From: Lentisphaeria bacterium
GTDB lineage: Bacteria; Verrucomicrobiota; Lentisphaeria; Victivallales; UBA1829
Direction: 5' to 3'
DNA length: 47,236 bases
Assembly: GCA_017455665.1 (NCBI GenBank)
Contig: JAFSZN010000066.1
Coordinates: 1 to 47,236, forward strand
The position numbers and the translations under genes are program-made. The notes under the pieces were generated by a model that was not told the origin of the DNA, did no database searches, and saw only the letters and a program-made list of their open reading frames with translations. Positions 39,272-47,089 of the stretch are shown piece by piece (position 1 is the stretch's first letter; every line of letters starts with the position of its first letter).

Positions 39272-39919
39272 ATGAAATATTTCTTCCTCTCCGCCCTCCT
39301 GCTTGGCTTCCTCTGTTCCTGCGCCCATACGCCGGAGCCTCAACCGCTGTATATGAGCCGGTTCTATACGGAGAAAGACGCGCTGATGCCGAACGGCTGG
39401 CGTCTGTTCGAGGACGGTTTTTTCTCGAAGCCGCTTTCGTTCGAAGTGACGCCGTACCTCGGGCTGGACGAAAGCCACGACCAGTATGACGAGCGCGCCA
39501 ATCTGTTCACGGTCAGGACCGGCGAACGTCCGACCATGTATTGTTATTGTGGATATTACCCGGTGGAGGACGACTCCATCGTCGACGTCGTCGCGGACGC
39601 CGCGGGGAAAGGTTCGTTCAACCTTGGCGTGGAGTTTTACGACGCCGACCGGAACATCATCGGCGAACGCCACCAGGGATTCAATCTCCAGACCGCCACC
39701 GGCGACAAGCCGTTCAAGAACTACCGTTTCCGCCTGTATTTCCTTGCCAACGAGAACAAAAAAGCGCGGTATGTCCGCCTCATGTTCATCACGGATCCGT
39801 TCTCAGAGCTGAAACTCCGCAATATTTCGCTTGACATCACCCCGTACGATGTCGACCTGAATGACAGCTCGTACATCAAGTTCAAGGAAAAAGAGGCGAA
39901 GCAGAGCGGGAAAAAGTGA
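39272..39919 (+). CDS. Lipoprotein, unknown function
   Basis: 215-residue lipoprotein with signal MKYFFLSALLLGFLCSC and lipobox Cys at about 17. The rest looks like a beta-sandwich: VDVVADAAGKGSFNLGVEFY, then NYRFRLYFLANENKKARYVRLMF, similar in pattern to carbohydrate-binding jelly-roll modules, but no family is certain. It ends with a charged tail (KEKEAKQSGKK). AAAGGA upstream fixes the ATG at 39272. Followed 66 bp later by nrdR on the same strand. Confidence 0.75.
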   Translation: MKYFFLSALLLGFLCSCAHTPEPQPLYMSRFYTEKDALMPNGWRLFEDGFFSKPLSFEVTPYLGLDESHDQYDERANLFTVRTGERPTMYCYCGYYPVEDDSIVDVVADAAGKGSFNLGVEFYDADRNIIGERHQGFNLQTATGDKPFKNYRFRLYFLANENKKARYVRLMFITDPFSELKLRNISLDITPYDVDLNDSSYIKFKEKEAKQSGKK

Positions 39920-39985
39920 ACCGTCCCCCTCATCCTTTCTGACCCGTCTGTCTGAATCCCACGTTTTTTTCAGGAGATTTTTATT

Positions 39986-40477
39986 ATGCGCTGCCCCCGC
40001 TGCGGCTGCCAGGAAGACCGCGTGATCGACTCCCGCGCCTCGAAAGACGGCGCGGCCGTGCGCCGTCGCCGCGAATGCACGGCATGCGGACACCGGTTCA
40101 CCACGCACGAGGAGATCATCCAGGCGGAACTGAAGGTCGTGAAACGCGACAACTCGCGGGAGGATTTCGACCCGAACAAGATCCGCGCCGGGATCGAGAA
40201 AGCGTGCTGGAAACGCGACGTGAAACCCGAGGCGATCGACATGATCGTGTCGCAGGTGACGAGCGGCCTGGAGGCGGACTACGAACGCGAAGTGCCGTCC
40301 AGCGAGGTCGGCACGCGCACGATGGAGGCTCTGCGCCAGGTCGACAAGGTCGCGTATGTACGGTTTGCCTCCGTGTACCGCGATTTCAAGGACATCGACG
40401 AGTTCATCGACGAGATCCGGAGCATGGGACGCAACCGCGCGAAGAACGCGGCGCCCCGGGGCGGAAAGAGTATCTGA
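39986..40477 (+). CDS. nrdR: Ribonucleotide reductase repressor
   Basis: 163-residue transcription repressor of ribonucleotide reductase genes. The zinc ribbon MRCPRCGCQEDRVIDSR with RRRRECTACGHRFTT is complete, and an ATP-cone follows (about 48-138), which senses ATP/dATP. A short basic tail follows. AGGAG precedes the ATG. No ribonucleotide reductase gene or clear NrdR box was found in this window. The ClC gene starts 14 bp downstream. Confidence 0.95.
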   Translation: MRCPRCGCQEDRVIDSRASKDGAAVRRRRECTACGHRFTTHEEIIQAELKVVKRDNSREDFDPNKIRAGIEKACWKRDVKPEAIDMIVSQVTSGLEADYEREVPSSEVGTRTMEALRQVDKVAYVRFASVYRDFKDIDEFIDEIRSMGRNRAKNAAPRGGKSI

Positions 40478-40491
40478 AAGAAAGCCCGTCC

Positions 40492-42294
40492 ATGCGTTTT
40501 TCGTTCCTTTCCTGGCTTCACGGCCGTTTTCTCCGCATCGTCAACCCGTTCCAGAAGACGCTCGGCGAGCAGAACTACATCATCCTGCTGAGCGTGCTGG
40601 TCGGCCTGCTGTCCGGCGTGGCGGGGGCGCTGATGAAGACCGTGGAACACCTCGTTCAGTCGCTCGTGGCGTACATCCCCTCGGACGCCGGATGGGCGGT
40701 CTGGGTGCTGCCCGCCACGCCCGCGCTCGGCGTGTTCTTCTGCGTTTTCGTAACGCAGGTCGTCATGCGCGGCAAGTACGAACGCGGCCTCGCGGGCGTC
40801 ATCATGAGCGTGAAGAACCGGACCGGGGCCGTGCCGCTTCACAAGACGTTCTCGCACATCATCACCAGCGGCGTCAGCGTCGGATTCGGCGTGTCCGCCG
40901 GACTGGAAGCTCCCGTGGCGCAGACGGGCGCGGCGATCGGCAGCAACGTCGCACGCAGCCTGCTGCTGAACCACGAAAACCGCATCCTGCTGCTGGCGTG
41001 CGGCGGCGCGGCGGGCATCTCCGCCATGTTCAATACGCCCGTCGCCGGAGCGTTCTTCGCGATGGAGATCCTGCTCCCGAAGACCGCGAGCGCGATCCCG
41101 GCGATCATCCCGCTGATCCTGTCCTCGGCGACCGCGCTGCTCGTCTCGCAGCAGATCTATCCGGCGCGTCCGTACATCGACCTGCTGCAGTGGAACATGC
41201 GCGCGGTGCCGTACTATGTGATCCTCGGCGCGGCGGCGGGACTCGTCTCCGTCTTCGTGATCAAGATGTACACGCGCATCTCGAAGCGGTACGGACGCGT
41301 GAGCAATCCGTGGGTGAAGGCCCTGATTGGCAGCGCGATCCTCTACCTCGCGATCCTGATGTTTCCGGCGCTGCGCGGCGACGGCTACCACTTCATCCGC
41401 CATCTGCTGACCGAACCGGAGACGCTGTACTCCGGCAGTCCGCTCGCGGCGGTCTTCTCGAATCCGTGGGTGTTCCTGGCCTTGACGTTCCTGCTGGTGT
41501 TTCTGAAGGCGCTGACCTCGATCTCGAGCCTGGAGAGCGGCGCGGACGGCGGCATCTTCGCGCCGTCGATGTTCATCGGCGCGTTCCTCGGCTACTCCAT
41601 CTCGAAGCTCATCCACATGGTCGAGCTTCCGTGGGGCGGATACATCAGCGAAGCGAATTTCCTCGCCATCGGCATGGGCGGCGTGCTGGCGGGCGTGATG
41701 CACGCGCCGCTCACCGGCATCTTCCTGATCGCCGAGCTGACGGGCGGCTACATGCTCTTCATCCCGCTGATGATCGTGTCCGCGCTCTCCACGTTCGTCT
41801 GCCGCAAGCTCTGCACGCACAACGTCTACAAGACGATGATCCTGTTCCACGGCGGCGACCCGGACGGCACGCGCGACGCCGACGCGCTCACGCGGCCGAT
41901 TCCGGACGAGCTCATCGAAAAGGATTATCTGCCGCTGGCGGAGACCGATTCCATGCGGAGCGTTCTGAACTCGGTCATGAAGACGCACCGGAACGTGTTT
42001 CCCGTGCTCGACGGCGACGGGCGCCTCGCGGGCATCGTCACGCTCGACGACATCCGGCACTATCTGCTGGAGACGTCGCTTTACGACGTCGCGCTGGTCT
42101 TCGACATCATGCGCACGCCCGAGGCCATGCTGAAGCCGGGCGACACGCTCGGGCGCGCGATCGGCCTTTTTGAAAAGCATCAGGAAACGGAGGTCCCCGT
42201 GGTGCGCGACGGCGTGTACGTCGGATTCGTCACGAAGGACCGCGTGCTGGACCGTTACCGCTACCTGATCGAAAACCGCCCCGAACTCTTCTGA
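40492..42294 (+). CDS. ClC-family chloride channel/antiporter with CBS domains
   Basis: 600-residue membrane protein. The ClC core (about 1-440) contains AGLEAPVAQTGAAIGSN, equivalent to the GREGP loop with the gating Glu, and GADGGIFAPSMFIGA, the filter loop. Two C-terminal CBS domains (about 475-600) may sense nucleotides. It exchanges or conducts chloride or related anions. The ATG at 40492 is chosen because the hydrophobic core begins shortly after; the preceding frame belongs to nrdR. Weak ribosome site, likely coupled to nrdR. Confidence 0.9.
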   Translation: MRFSFLSWLHGRFLRIVNPFQKTLGEQNYIILLSVLVGLLSGVAGALMKTVEHLVQSLVAYIPSDAGWAVWVLPATPALGVFFCVFVTQVVMRGKYERGLAGVIMSVKNRTGAVPLHKTFSHIITSGVSVGFGVSAGLEAPVAQTGAAIGSNVARSLLLNHENRILLLACGGAAGISAMFNTPVAGAFFAMEILLPKTASAIPAIIPLILSSATALLVSQQIYPARPYIDLLQWNMRAVPYYVILGAAAGLVSVFVIKMYTRISKRYGRVSNPWVKALIGSAILYLAILMFPALRGDGYHFIRHLLTEPETLYSGSPLAAVFSNPWVFLALTFLLVFLKALTSISSLESGADGGIFAPSMFIGAFLGYSISKLIHMVELPWGGYISEANFLAIGMGGVLAGVMHAPLTGIFLIAELTGGYMLFIPLMIVSALSTFVCRKLCTHNVYKTMILFHGGDPDGTRDADALTRPIPDELIEKDYLPLAETDSMRSVLNSVMKTHRNVFPVLDGDGRLAGIVTLDDIRHYLLETSLYDVALVFDIMRTPEAMLKPGDTLGRAIGLFEKHQETEVPVVRDGVYVGFVTKDRVLDRYRYLIENRPELF

Positions 42295-42321
42295 ACGGAA
42301 CATGAAAAGGACGGACCACCC

Positions 42322-43308
42322 ATGATCGAACTTTCCGCACAGGCGATCTTCCTTCAGGATTCGCACGGATGTGCCGTGCCGTTCGCCCCGGACGACCTCG
42401 CCGCCCGGATCCGGTCCGTCCTGCCGGAAAACGGCGCCGAGTCCGACGCGCTCGCCCGCGACGCCGTCAGCGCCGTGGAATACGCTCTGCGCCACGCCGG
42501 GAAGCCGAAAAAAGGCCCGCTGTACGTGAAGGCAGCTGCGGTCGACGCCATGATCGCGAACATCCTGCAGTCGGTCGGCTTGCACGATGCCGCCGCGGCC
42601 TACGGGCGCACGAAGCGCATCGACGGCGAATCGGAGCATTTCCAGGACGCCCGGATTGCCGCGCTGCTGGGAGAACGCCTCGCCCTGAGCGGGGAACGCC
42701 TCGCGGCTGTCGCGCGGAAAGTCTCCAACACGCTGCGCTCCATCGGCGCGGACGCCTCCTCGACCGATCTCGTTTTCGAACTTGCGAAGCATTTCGCGGA
42801 TTCGCTCGACGCCGTCGGCTCCGTGAATCTGTCGCTCCCCGAGCCCGGCTGGAACGACAAGGGGTTCATCCTGCCGCCGGAGGAGTTCATCAGCCGGATC
42901 TCCGCCGCGTCCGCGCGCCTGCTGGATCCGCAATGCCGCGCGGTGAAGGTCCAGCCGGTCGACCTGCGCGTCTTCCCGGCGCTCCGCGTGGAACTCCGCT
43001 TCTTCCCGCTTCTGCGCGAATCCAGGCTGGAAACGCCGGTCACGGAGCTTGCCTTCGCGCCGCTTCTGGTCCCCGTCGCGGCGTGTGTGGACGAGCTGTG
43101 CATCGCTGCGGACGACGCCTGCGGACGGCATGGCGGCGAATCCGTCACGCCCCTGAAGCTCCTGCTGCATTTCGCCGACGCCGAGGTGTTCGCGTCCGAG
43201 GCGATGGGGTGTTCCGGCAGGAAAGCCTCCGCCGGGATCCTGAACGGAATTGCCTCGTTCTTCACCGGCATGATCACGCGCCGCCCGGAAAAGATCACCT
43301 GCGGCTAG
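42322..43308 (+). CDS. Protein with ATP-cone-like N-terminus, unknown function
   Basis: 328-residue soluble protein. Residues about 8-100 follow the ATP-cone pattern: AIFLQDSHGCAVPFAPDDLAARI, a helix ending AVEYALRH, then AAVDAMIANILQSVGLHDAAAAYGRTKR, which matches the L..G...A..Y..+R end of that domain. A similar helical stretch (about 108-165) may be a second, degenerate copy. The remainder is beta-rich and unrecognised, with no zinc ribbon or reductase domain. AAAGGA precedes the ATG. It lies two genes after nrdR, itself an ATP-cone protein, so a link to deoxynucleotide sensing is possible. Ended by the terminator at 43344. Confidence 0.6.
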   Translation: MIELSAQAIFLQDSHGCAVPFAPDDLAARIRSVLPENGAESDALARDAVSAVEYALRHAGKPKKGPLYVKAAAVDAMIANILQSVGLHDAAAAYGRTKRIDGESEHFQDARIAALLGERLALSGERLAAVARKVSNTLRSIGADASSTDLVFELAKHFADSLDAVGSVNLSLPEPGWNDKGFILPPEEFISRISAASARLLDPQCRAVKVQPVDLRVFPALRVELRFFPLLRESRLETPVTELAFAPLLVPVAACVDELCIAADDACGRHGGESVTPLKLLLHFADAEVFASEAMGCSGRKASAGILNGIASFFTGMITRRPEKITCG

Positions 43309-43343
43309 TTCGTTTCGCCGTTCGATCGCCGATACCATGCAAA

Positions 43344-43382
43344 AGCCTCATGGTCCCCGAGGGAGGGGCCATGAGGCTGTTT
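43344..43382. terminator. Bidirectional terminator between convergent genes
   Basis: AGCCTCATGG (43344-43353) and CCATGAGGCT (43369-43378) form a perfect 10 bp stem, followed by GTTTT on the plus strand and by TTTT on the minus strand. It serves both the ATP-cone gene and the GH51 gene. Confidence 0.88.
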
Positions 43383-43409
43383 TGACTTCAAACGGAATGT
43401 TTCAGCGGG

Positions 43410-45407
43410 TCATTTTTTGACCGGGATGCGGTAGACCATGAAGCTGAACGGCGCCTGTTTTGCTTCAAGGATGCCGGCGGCGATCTTCAGCGTGGATTCC
43501 TCCGGCTTGACGAGCTCGGGATTCGCGAGGTCGTTCTTGTTCGCGGGGTCCTTGCCCTTGATGCCGACCATGGAGACTTCCGCGCCGTCCTCCGCGCCGG
43601 GGATGCTGATGGAGATCGGGACGGCGGTCTTGCCGAGGTTGATGAACTTCACGATGACGCTGTTGCCGTCCTCAGATTCGTCGAGGACCGCGCCGCAGTA
43701 GCAGTCGGCGGGGAGCGCGCCGAGCCCGGAGAGGTCGAGCGTGTGCGTGCCGGCGTTGGTGCTGTAGAGTTTCTGCACGAAATAGCTCGGCGTCTTCACG
43801 ACCGTGGTGTTGTCGAACCAGATCATGTCGTGCGCCCACTGCCACGCGTAGTAGTTGGCGAGGAGCGGCGCGTAGGAGGTCATGCGCACGACGTCGGCGT
43901 TGCGCTCGATGCCGGTCAGGAACGCGGCTTCGCAGAGCGCGGCGCGGAGGGAGTTGGTCGGATTGTCGTGGCAGGCGTATTCGCCGGCGAAGACCTTCGG
44001 GCCGGTGCGGTCGTACTTGTCGTAGCGCCCGATGTTCTTCAGGAACCAGTCGGGATTGCGGTAGTAGTGCTCGTCGACGAGGTCCGCCTTGAACTCGCGC
44101 ATCTTCGGCCAGAGGTAGTCGAAGTCCGCGCCGTCCGGGTTCGGGCCGGAACTGCCGATGATCTTGATCTCGGGGTGCTTCGCGCGGATTTCCCTCAGGA
44201 AGATCGGGAGGCGGTCGGTGTAGAGTCTGCCCCACTGTTCGTTGCCGATGGCCATGTATTTCAGGTTGAACGGCTCGGGGTGGCCCATGTCGGCGCGGAG
44301 CTTGCCCCAGGTCGAGGTGACGGGGCCGTTCGCGAACTCGATGAGGTCGAGGCAGTCCTGGATGTACGGCCCGAGCTGGTCGAGCGCGACCTGCGCGGTG
44401 CGGTCGTTCGCGTCGTTCTGGAACTGGCACGCGAGGCCGATGTTCAGCACGGGCAGCGGTTCCGCCCCGATGTCCTCGCAGAACTCGAAGAACTCGAAGA
44501 AGCCGAGCCCGTAGCTCTGGAAGTAGTCCGGGGTCAGGTGGTCGACGAACGTGTTGTTCCAGCGGTTGCTGTTCAGCGGACGGTTGCCGACCGGGCCGAC
44601 GGAGTTCTTCCACTGGTAGCGGTCCTCGAGCTTGGTGCCTTCGATGATGCAGCCGCCGGGGAAACGGAAGATCTTCGGCTTGAGGTCGGCGATCGCCTGC
44701 GCGAGGTCGTTGCGGAGGCCGTTCGCGCGGCCCTTCCAGGTGTCCTCCGGGAAGAGCGAGATGTGGTCCATGTCGACCGTACCCCTGTGGCCGTTCAGGA
44801 GCAGACGGAACTTGCCGCGCGTCTGCGTGCTGACCGCCTTCACGTCCACCTTGTATTCCTTCCACTCGCGGCTGTTCACCGTGAACGGCGTGCGGGCTTC
44901 CATCGTGCCGTCCTCCCGGACGAATGCGGCGTCGAACCTGACCGGTTCCGTCGTGCCGGGCGCAAGGCGCGCCATCAGCGTCAGGTGGTACGTCTTGTCC
45001 TTCTCGAACGCGAGGCCGCGGAATCCGGCGTTGTCAAGCGCGGTCCACTGGTCGCGGTGGGATTCGGCTGTCAGACGCGCGAAATGCGGATTGCGCGGGA
45101 ACGGGACGTCGCCCTCGCTGCCTTTGACGACCTGGACCTTGCCGTCCGTCTCCCAGCCGGAAAGCCCGTTCGGGAACTCGAAGGAACGGTTCTTGATGAG
45201 CTCGGCGTAGAGTCCGCCGTCCGCCGCGAAATTGATGTCCTCGAAGAAGACGCCGTACATGGTCGGGCTGATGTCGAACTTGACCTTGGCGGGGTCGAGC
45301 GTGCCGGTCATGGTCTTCGGCGCGTTCTGGTCCTGCGCTTCCAGCCCGGCGCCGGTCGAGAGGATGGCGGCCGCGGCGGTGATGCCGATGAGAGCCTTGT
45401 GTTTCAT
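43410..45407 (-). CDS. Secreted alpha-L-arabinofuranosidase, GH51
   Basis: 665-residue exported enzyme that removes arabinofuranose from arabinan or arabinoxylan. Signal peptide about 1-24. A typical GH51 opening follows (ISPTMYGVFFEDINFAADGGLYAEL, 47-70). A CBM4/9-like beta-sandwich (about 75-220) is inserted before the TIM barrel. Glu390 in MAIGNEQWG is the likely acid/base, and Glu476 in KVFAGEYACH the likely nucleophile. A C-terminal beta domain ends with FSFMVYRIPVK. AAAGGA upstream of the ATG at 45407 fixes the start. Monocistronic. Confidence 0.92.
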   Translation of the reverse strand: MKHKALIGITAAAAILSTGAGLEAQDQNAPKTMTGTLDPAKVKFDISPTMYGVFFEDINFAADGGLYAELIKNRSFEFPNGLSGWETDGKVQVVKGSEGDVPFPRNPHFARLTAESHRDQWTALDNAGFRGLAFEKDKTYHLTLMARLAPGTTEPVRFDAAFVREDGTMEARTPFTVNSREWKEYKVDVKAVSTQTRGKFRLLLNGHRGTVDMDHISLFPEDTWKGRANGLRNDLAQAIADLKPKIFRFPGGCIIEGTKLEDRYQWKNSVGPVGNRPLNSNRWNNTFVDHLTPDYFQSYGLGFFEFFEFCEDIGAEPLPVLNIGLACQFQNDANDRTAQVALDQLGPYIQDCLDLIEFANGPVTSTWGKLRADMGHPEPFNLKYMAIGNEQWGRLYTDRLPIFLREIRAKHPEIKIIGSSGPNPDGADFDYLWPKMREFKADLVDEHYYRNPDWFLKNIGRYDKYDRTGPKVFAGEYACHDNPTNSLRAALCEAAFLTGIERNADVVRMTSYAPLLANYYAWQWAHDMIWFDNTTVVKTPSYFVQKLYSTNAGTHTLDLSGLGALPADCYCGAVLDESEDGNSVIVKFINLGKTAVPISISIPGAEDGAEVSMVGIKGKDPANKNDLANPELVKPEESTLKIAAGILEAKQAPFSFMVYRIPVKK

Positions 45408-45492
45408 ATAGGATCCTTTCTGTTGTGAAATGGATAGAGCCGGAATTCCGTTCGATAATGTAACAGCATTTTCCGCAAAAATCCAGTGAAAA

Positions 45493-45532
45493 CGGAAAAG
45501 AAAACGGAAAAAACCGGTTTTTCGCTTTTCCG
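45493..45532. other. Nested inverted repeats upstream of the GH51 gene
   Basis: CGGAAAAG (45493-45500) pairs with CTTTTCCG (45525-45532), and AAAAACCGGTTTTT (45509-45522) inside is a perfect 14 bp palindrome. It lies between two divergent genes, about 90 bp upstream of the GH51 start; possible operator. Confidence 0.4.
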
Positions 45533-45617
45533 CACGCGATCTCTCCGCCATAGTTGGCCGGACAAGGAGAGCATGAAGCTGATGCGACATTTTTCCCTGA
45601 AAAGCATCATTCGGACT

Positions 45618-45645
45618 TGATTTCCGGTTGGTTCGGCATATAGTA
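45618..45645 (+). promoter_or_regulatory. Promoter of the DUF3800 gene
   Basis: TTGATT (45618-45623), 16 bp, TATAGT (45640-45645), about 50 bp before the ATG. Confidence 0.65.
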
Positions 45646-45694
45646 TAGTCTGACTTTTAATAGGTATCTCAATCAACTTTTCAGGCGGCAGACC

Positions 45695-46495
45695 ATGTAT
45701 CTTTTCTACATAGACGAATCCGGAAACCGCGATGTCGGGCACATCGAACAGGAACGTTTTTATGTCCTCACGGCGGTCGGAATGTTCGAAGGTCATTGGA
45801 AACGTTTTTACCTCGACATCGCACGCCCCAAACGCAGTATCATTTCACGCATTGAAGCACAACAGGGCATTGCACTTGATTTCGCTGTGGATGCGGAGGT
45901 CAAATCAACGCTTTTGCGGAATGAAAAGGCGCGTCGGAGCCATCCGTTCTCCCTGTATCAGACCGACAAGGAGCGAATGGGCCTTGTCAACGAATTCTAT
46001 TCCCAGCTTGAGAGGTGTAACACCGTCTTGATCTCGGTCGTCATGGACAAAAAACGGATTATTCCCGGTTCACGCCTGGCAAACCAACAGGAGCTTCACA
46101 ACAAGGCGTGGGAATTGCTCTGCGAGAGGGTGGAGGATTTCATGAAAGAACGGCATCCGAAGCACAAGGCCATCCTGATAACGGACGATACCGACAAGCA
46201 GAAGAATCTGCAAACGACCCGTGCCCATGTGAACCTTTATCAAAAAGGTGCGTCATCAGGGCTTTCGTTAAGCCACATCATTGAAATGCCGATGTTTGTC
46301 AGCAGCGCGACATGTGTCGGCGTTCAGCTTGCGGATTTGTGCTGTTACATCGTCTACCGTAGATTCAAGGACGATAATCCAGACTATGAGTTCTTCAAAC
46401 GCATCGAACCCTTTTTCTACAACTCGGCTAACACAGATCCCGACAAGAAAGACGGATTGAAGGTGTTTCCTTCGGCGGGGGAAGTGGAACGGTAA
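45695..46495 (+). CDS. DUF3800 protein
   Basis: 266-residue protein of the DUF3800 family: YLFYIDESGNRDVGHIE at the start, a middle ILITDDTDKQKN acidic strand, and late QLADLCCYIVYRRF. The family is thought to have an RNase H-like fold with acidic residues and is often found in mobile or defence-rich regions; its function is not established. Lower G+C and different codon use from the neighbours suggest transfer. It stands alone, with hairpin repeats of the dispersed family downstream. Confidence 0.85.
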   Translation: MYLFYIDESGNRDVGHIEQERFYVLTAVGMFEGHWKRFYLDIARPKRSIISRIEAQQGIALDFAVDAEVKSTLLRNEKARRSHPFSLYQTDKERMGLVNEFYSQLERCNTVLISVVMDKKRIIPGSRLANQQELHNKAWELLCERVEDFMKERHPKHKAILITDDTDKQKNLQTTRAHVNLYQKGASSGLSLSHIIEMPMFVSSATCVGVQLADLCCYIVYRRFKDDNPDYEFFKRIEPFFYNSANTDPDKKDGLKVFPSAGEVER

Positions 46496-46657
46496 AAAAA
46501 AGAAGTTCGGCTGGGATGACCCATATCGAACTGCACAGCAGTACCGAACTATACCTTTACTATACACGCATTTTGAGCGATTTCAAGTCTCTTTTTGTTT
46601 TTTTTCCGTTTTTTCATGTTATGTATTTGTTTTTTACGCTCTCATACGCAATCTCAT

Positions 46658-46746
46658 CGTGCCGTCGCGGAGCACGGCACTGCTTGGCACACTCCGTGTT
46701 TGCCGTCGCAGAGCTCGGCACTGCCCACGTGGAGGGCTTGCCCTCC
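46658..46746. repeat. Dispersed hairpin repeat, two units
   Basis: Unit 1 forms GTGCCGT-(8 nt)-ACGGCAC (46659-46680). Unit 2 (46700-46721) is a similar, shorter copy about 41 bp further on. GGAGGGC-TT-GCCCTCC (46731-46746) then ends the element, followed by a few T. The linking CACTGCTTG...ACTCCG words match the tandem array at 30082. Confidence 0.7.
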
Positions 46747-46794
46747 CTTTTTGCGAAAAAGTCACGAAATGAGTGAAAAATAACGGAATCCAAC

Positions 46795-46822
46795 TTGAAT
46801 TTTCGGAAATATGGTCTATATT
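46795..46822 (+). promoter_or_regulatory. Promoter of prs
   Basis: TTGAAT (46795-46800), 16 bp, TATATT (46817-46822). The start site would be near 46829. Confidence 0.65.
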
Positions 46823-46849
46823 AATAAGACACGTTGAAACAGAAACCTT

Positions 46850-47046
46850 AATCCGTCTGTTCGGATTCGGTGGGTCGCAGGACCCGCATGACCGCGGGGT
46901 TTTCTTTCATGCACAGGGATTTCCGGCTGATATGCCGCCTCGTTTTCAGGATCCCGGCATGGCGCAGCGACGGGAGCATTTGCTCCGGCTGCGGGAAAAA
47001 AGGACTCGCGTTCGGCCGATTTCCGTACCGCGGACAGGGTGTCTGC
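46850..47046 (+). ncRNA. Candidate structured leader RNA upstream of prs
   Basis: Hairpins in order: AATCCG/CGGATT (46850-46867), GGGTC-GCAG-GACCC (46872-46885), GCATGA/TCATGC (46886-46912), CGGC/GCCG (46924-46937), CGCAGC and GGAGC with GCTCC and GCTGCG (46963-46993), and GCGGACA-GGG-TGTCTGC (47030-47046). ATGCCG (46932) can instead pair with CGGCAT (46955-46960), excluding the fourth hairpin, so two states are possible. No U run follows, so control, if any, would be translational. I cannot match it to a known RNA family. Confidence 0.4.
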
Positions 47047-47089
47047 CAAACATAACCCCTCAACCACGAACGGAAAGACACAGGACACC

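Larger units (their letters stand above)
46496..47089. other. Intergenic region: repeats, promoter and long prs leader
   Basis: About 590 bp without a convincing gene. First part: inverted word GTTCGG/CCGAAC (about 46505-46550) after the DUF3800 gene. Middle: hairpin repeats (46658-46746). Then the prs promoter (46795-46822) and a transcribed leader of about 260 nt. Small frames inside the leader lack ribosome sites and look spurious. Confidence 0.6.

Noticed and set aside
40279-43338. A very long open frame on the minus strand opposite nrdR, clc and the ATP-cone gene
   Set aside because: It is a by-product of high G+C codon bias; its translation is Arg/His/Asp-rich with no motif, whereas the plus-strand genes show clear families.
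46870-47055. A small Cys-containing protein gene in the prs leader
   Set aside because: No ribosome site, and the region is better explained as a structured RNA leader; frames on both strands are equally open.
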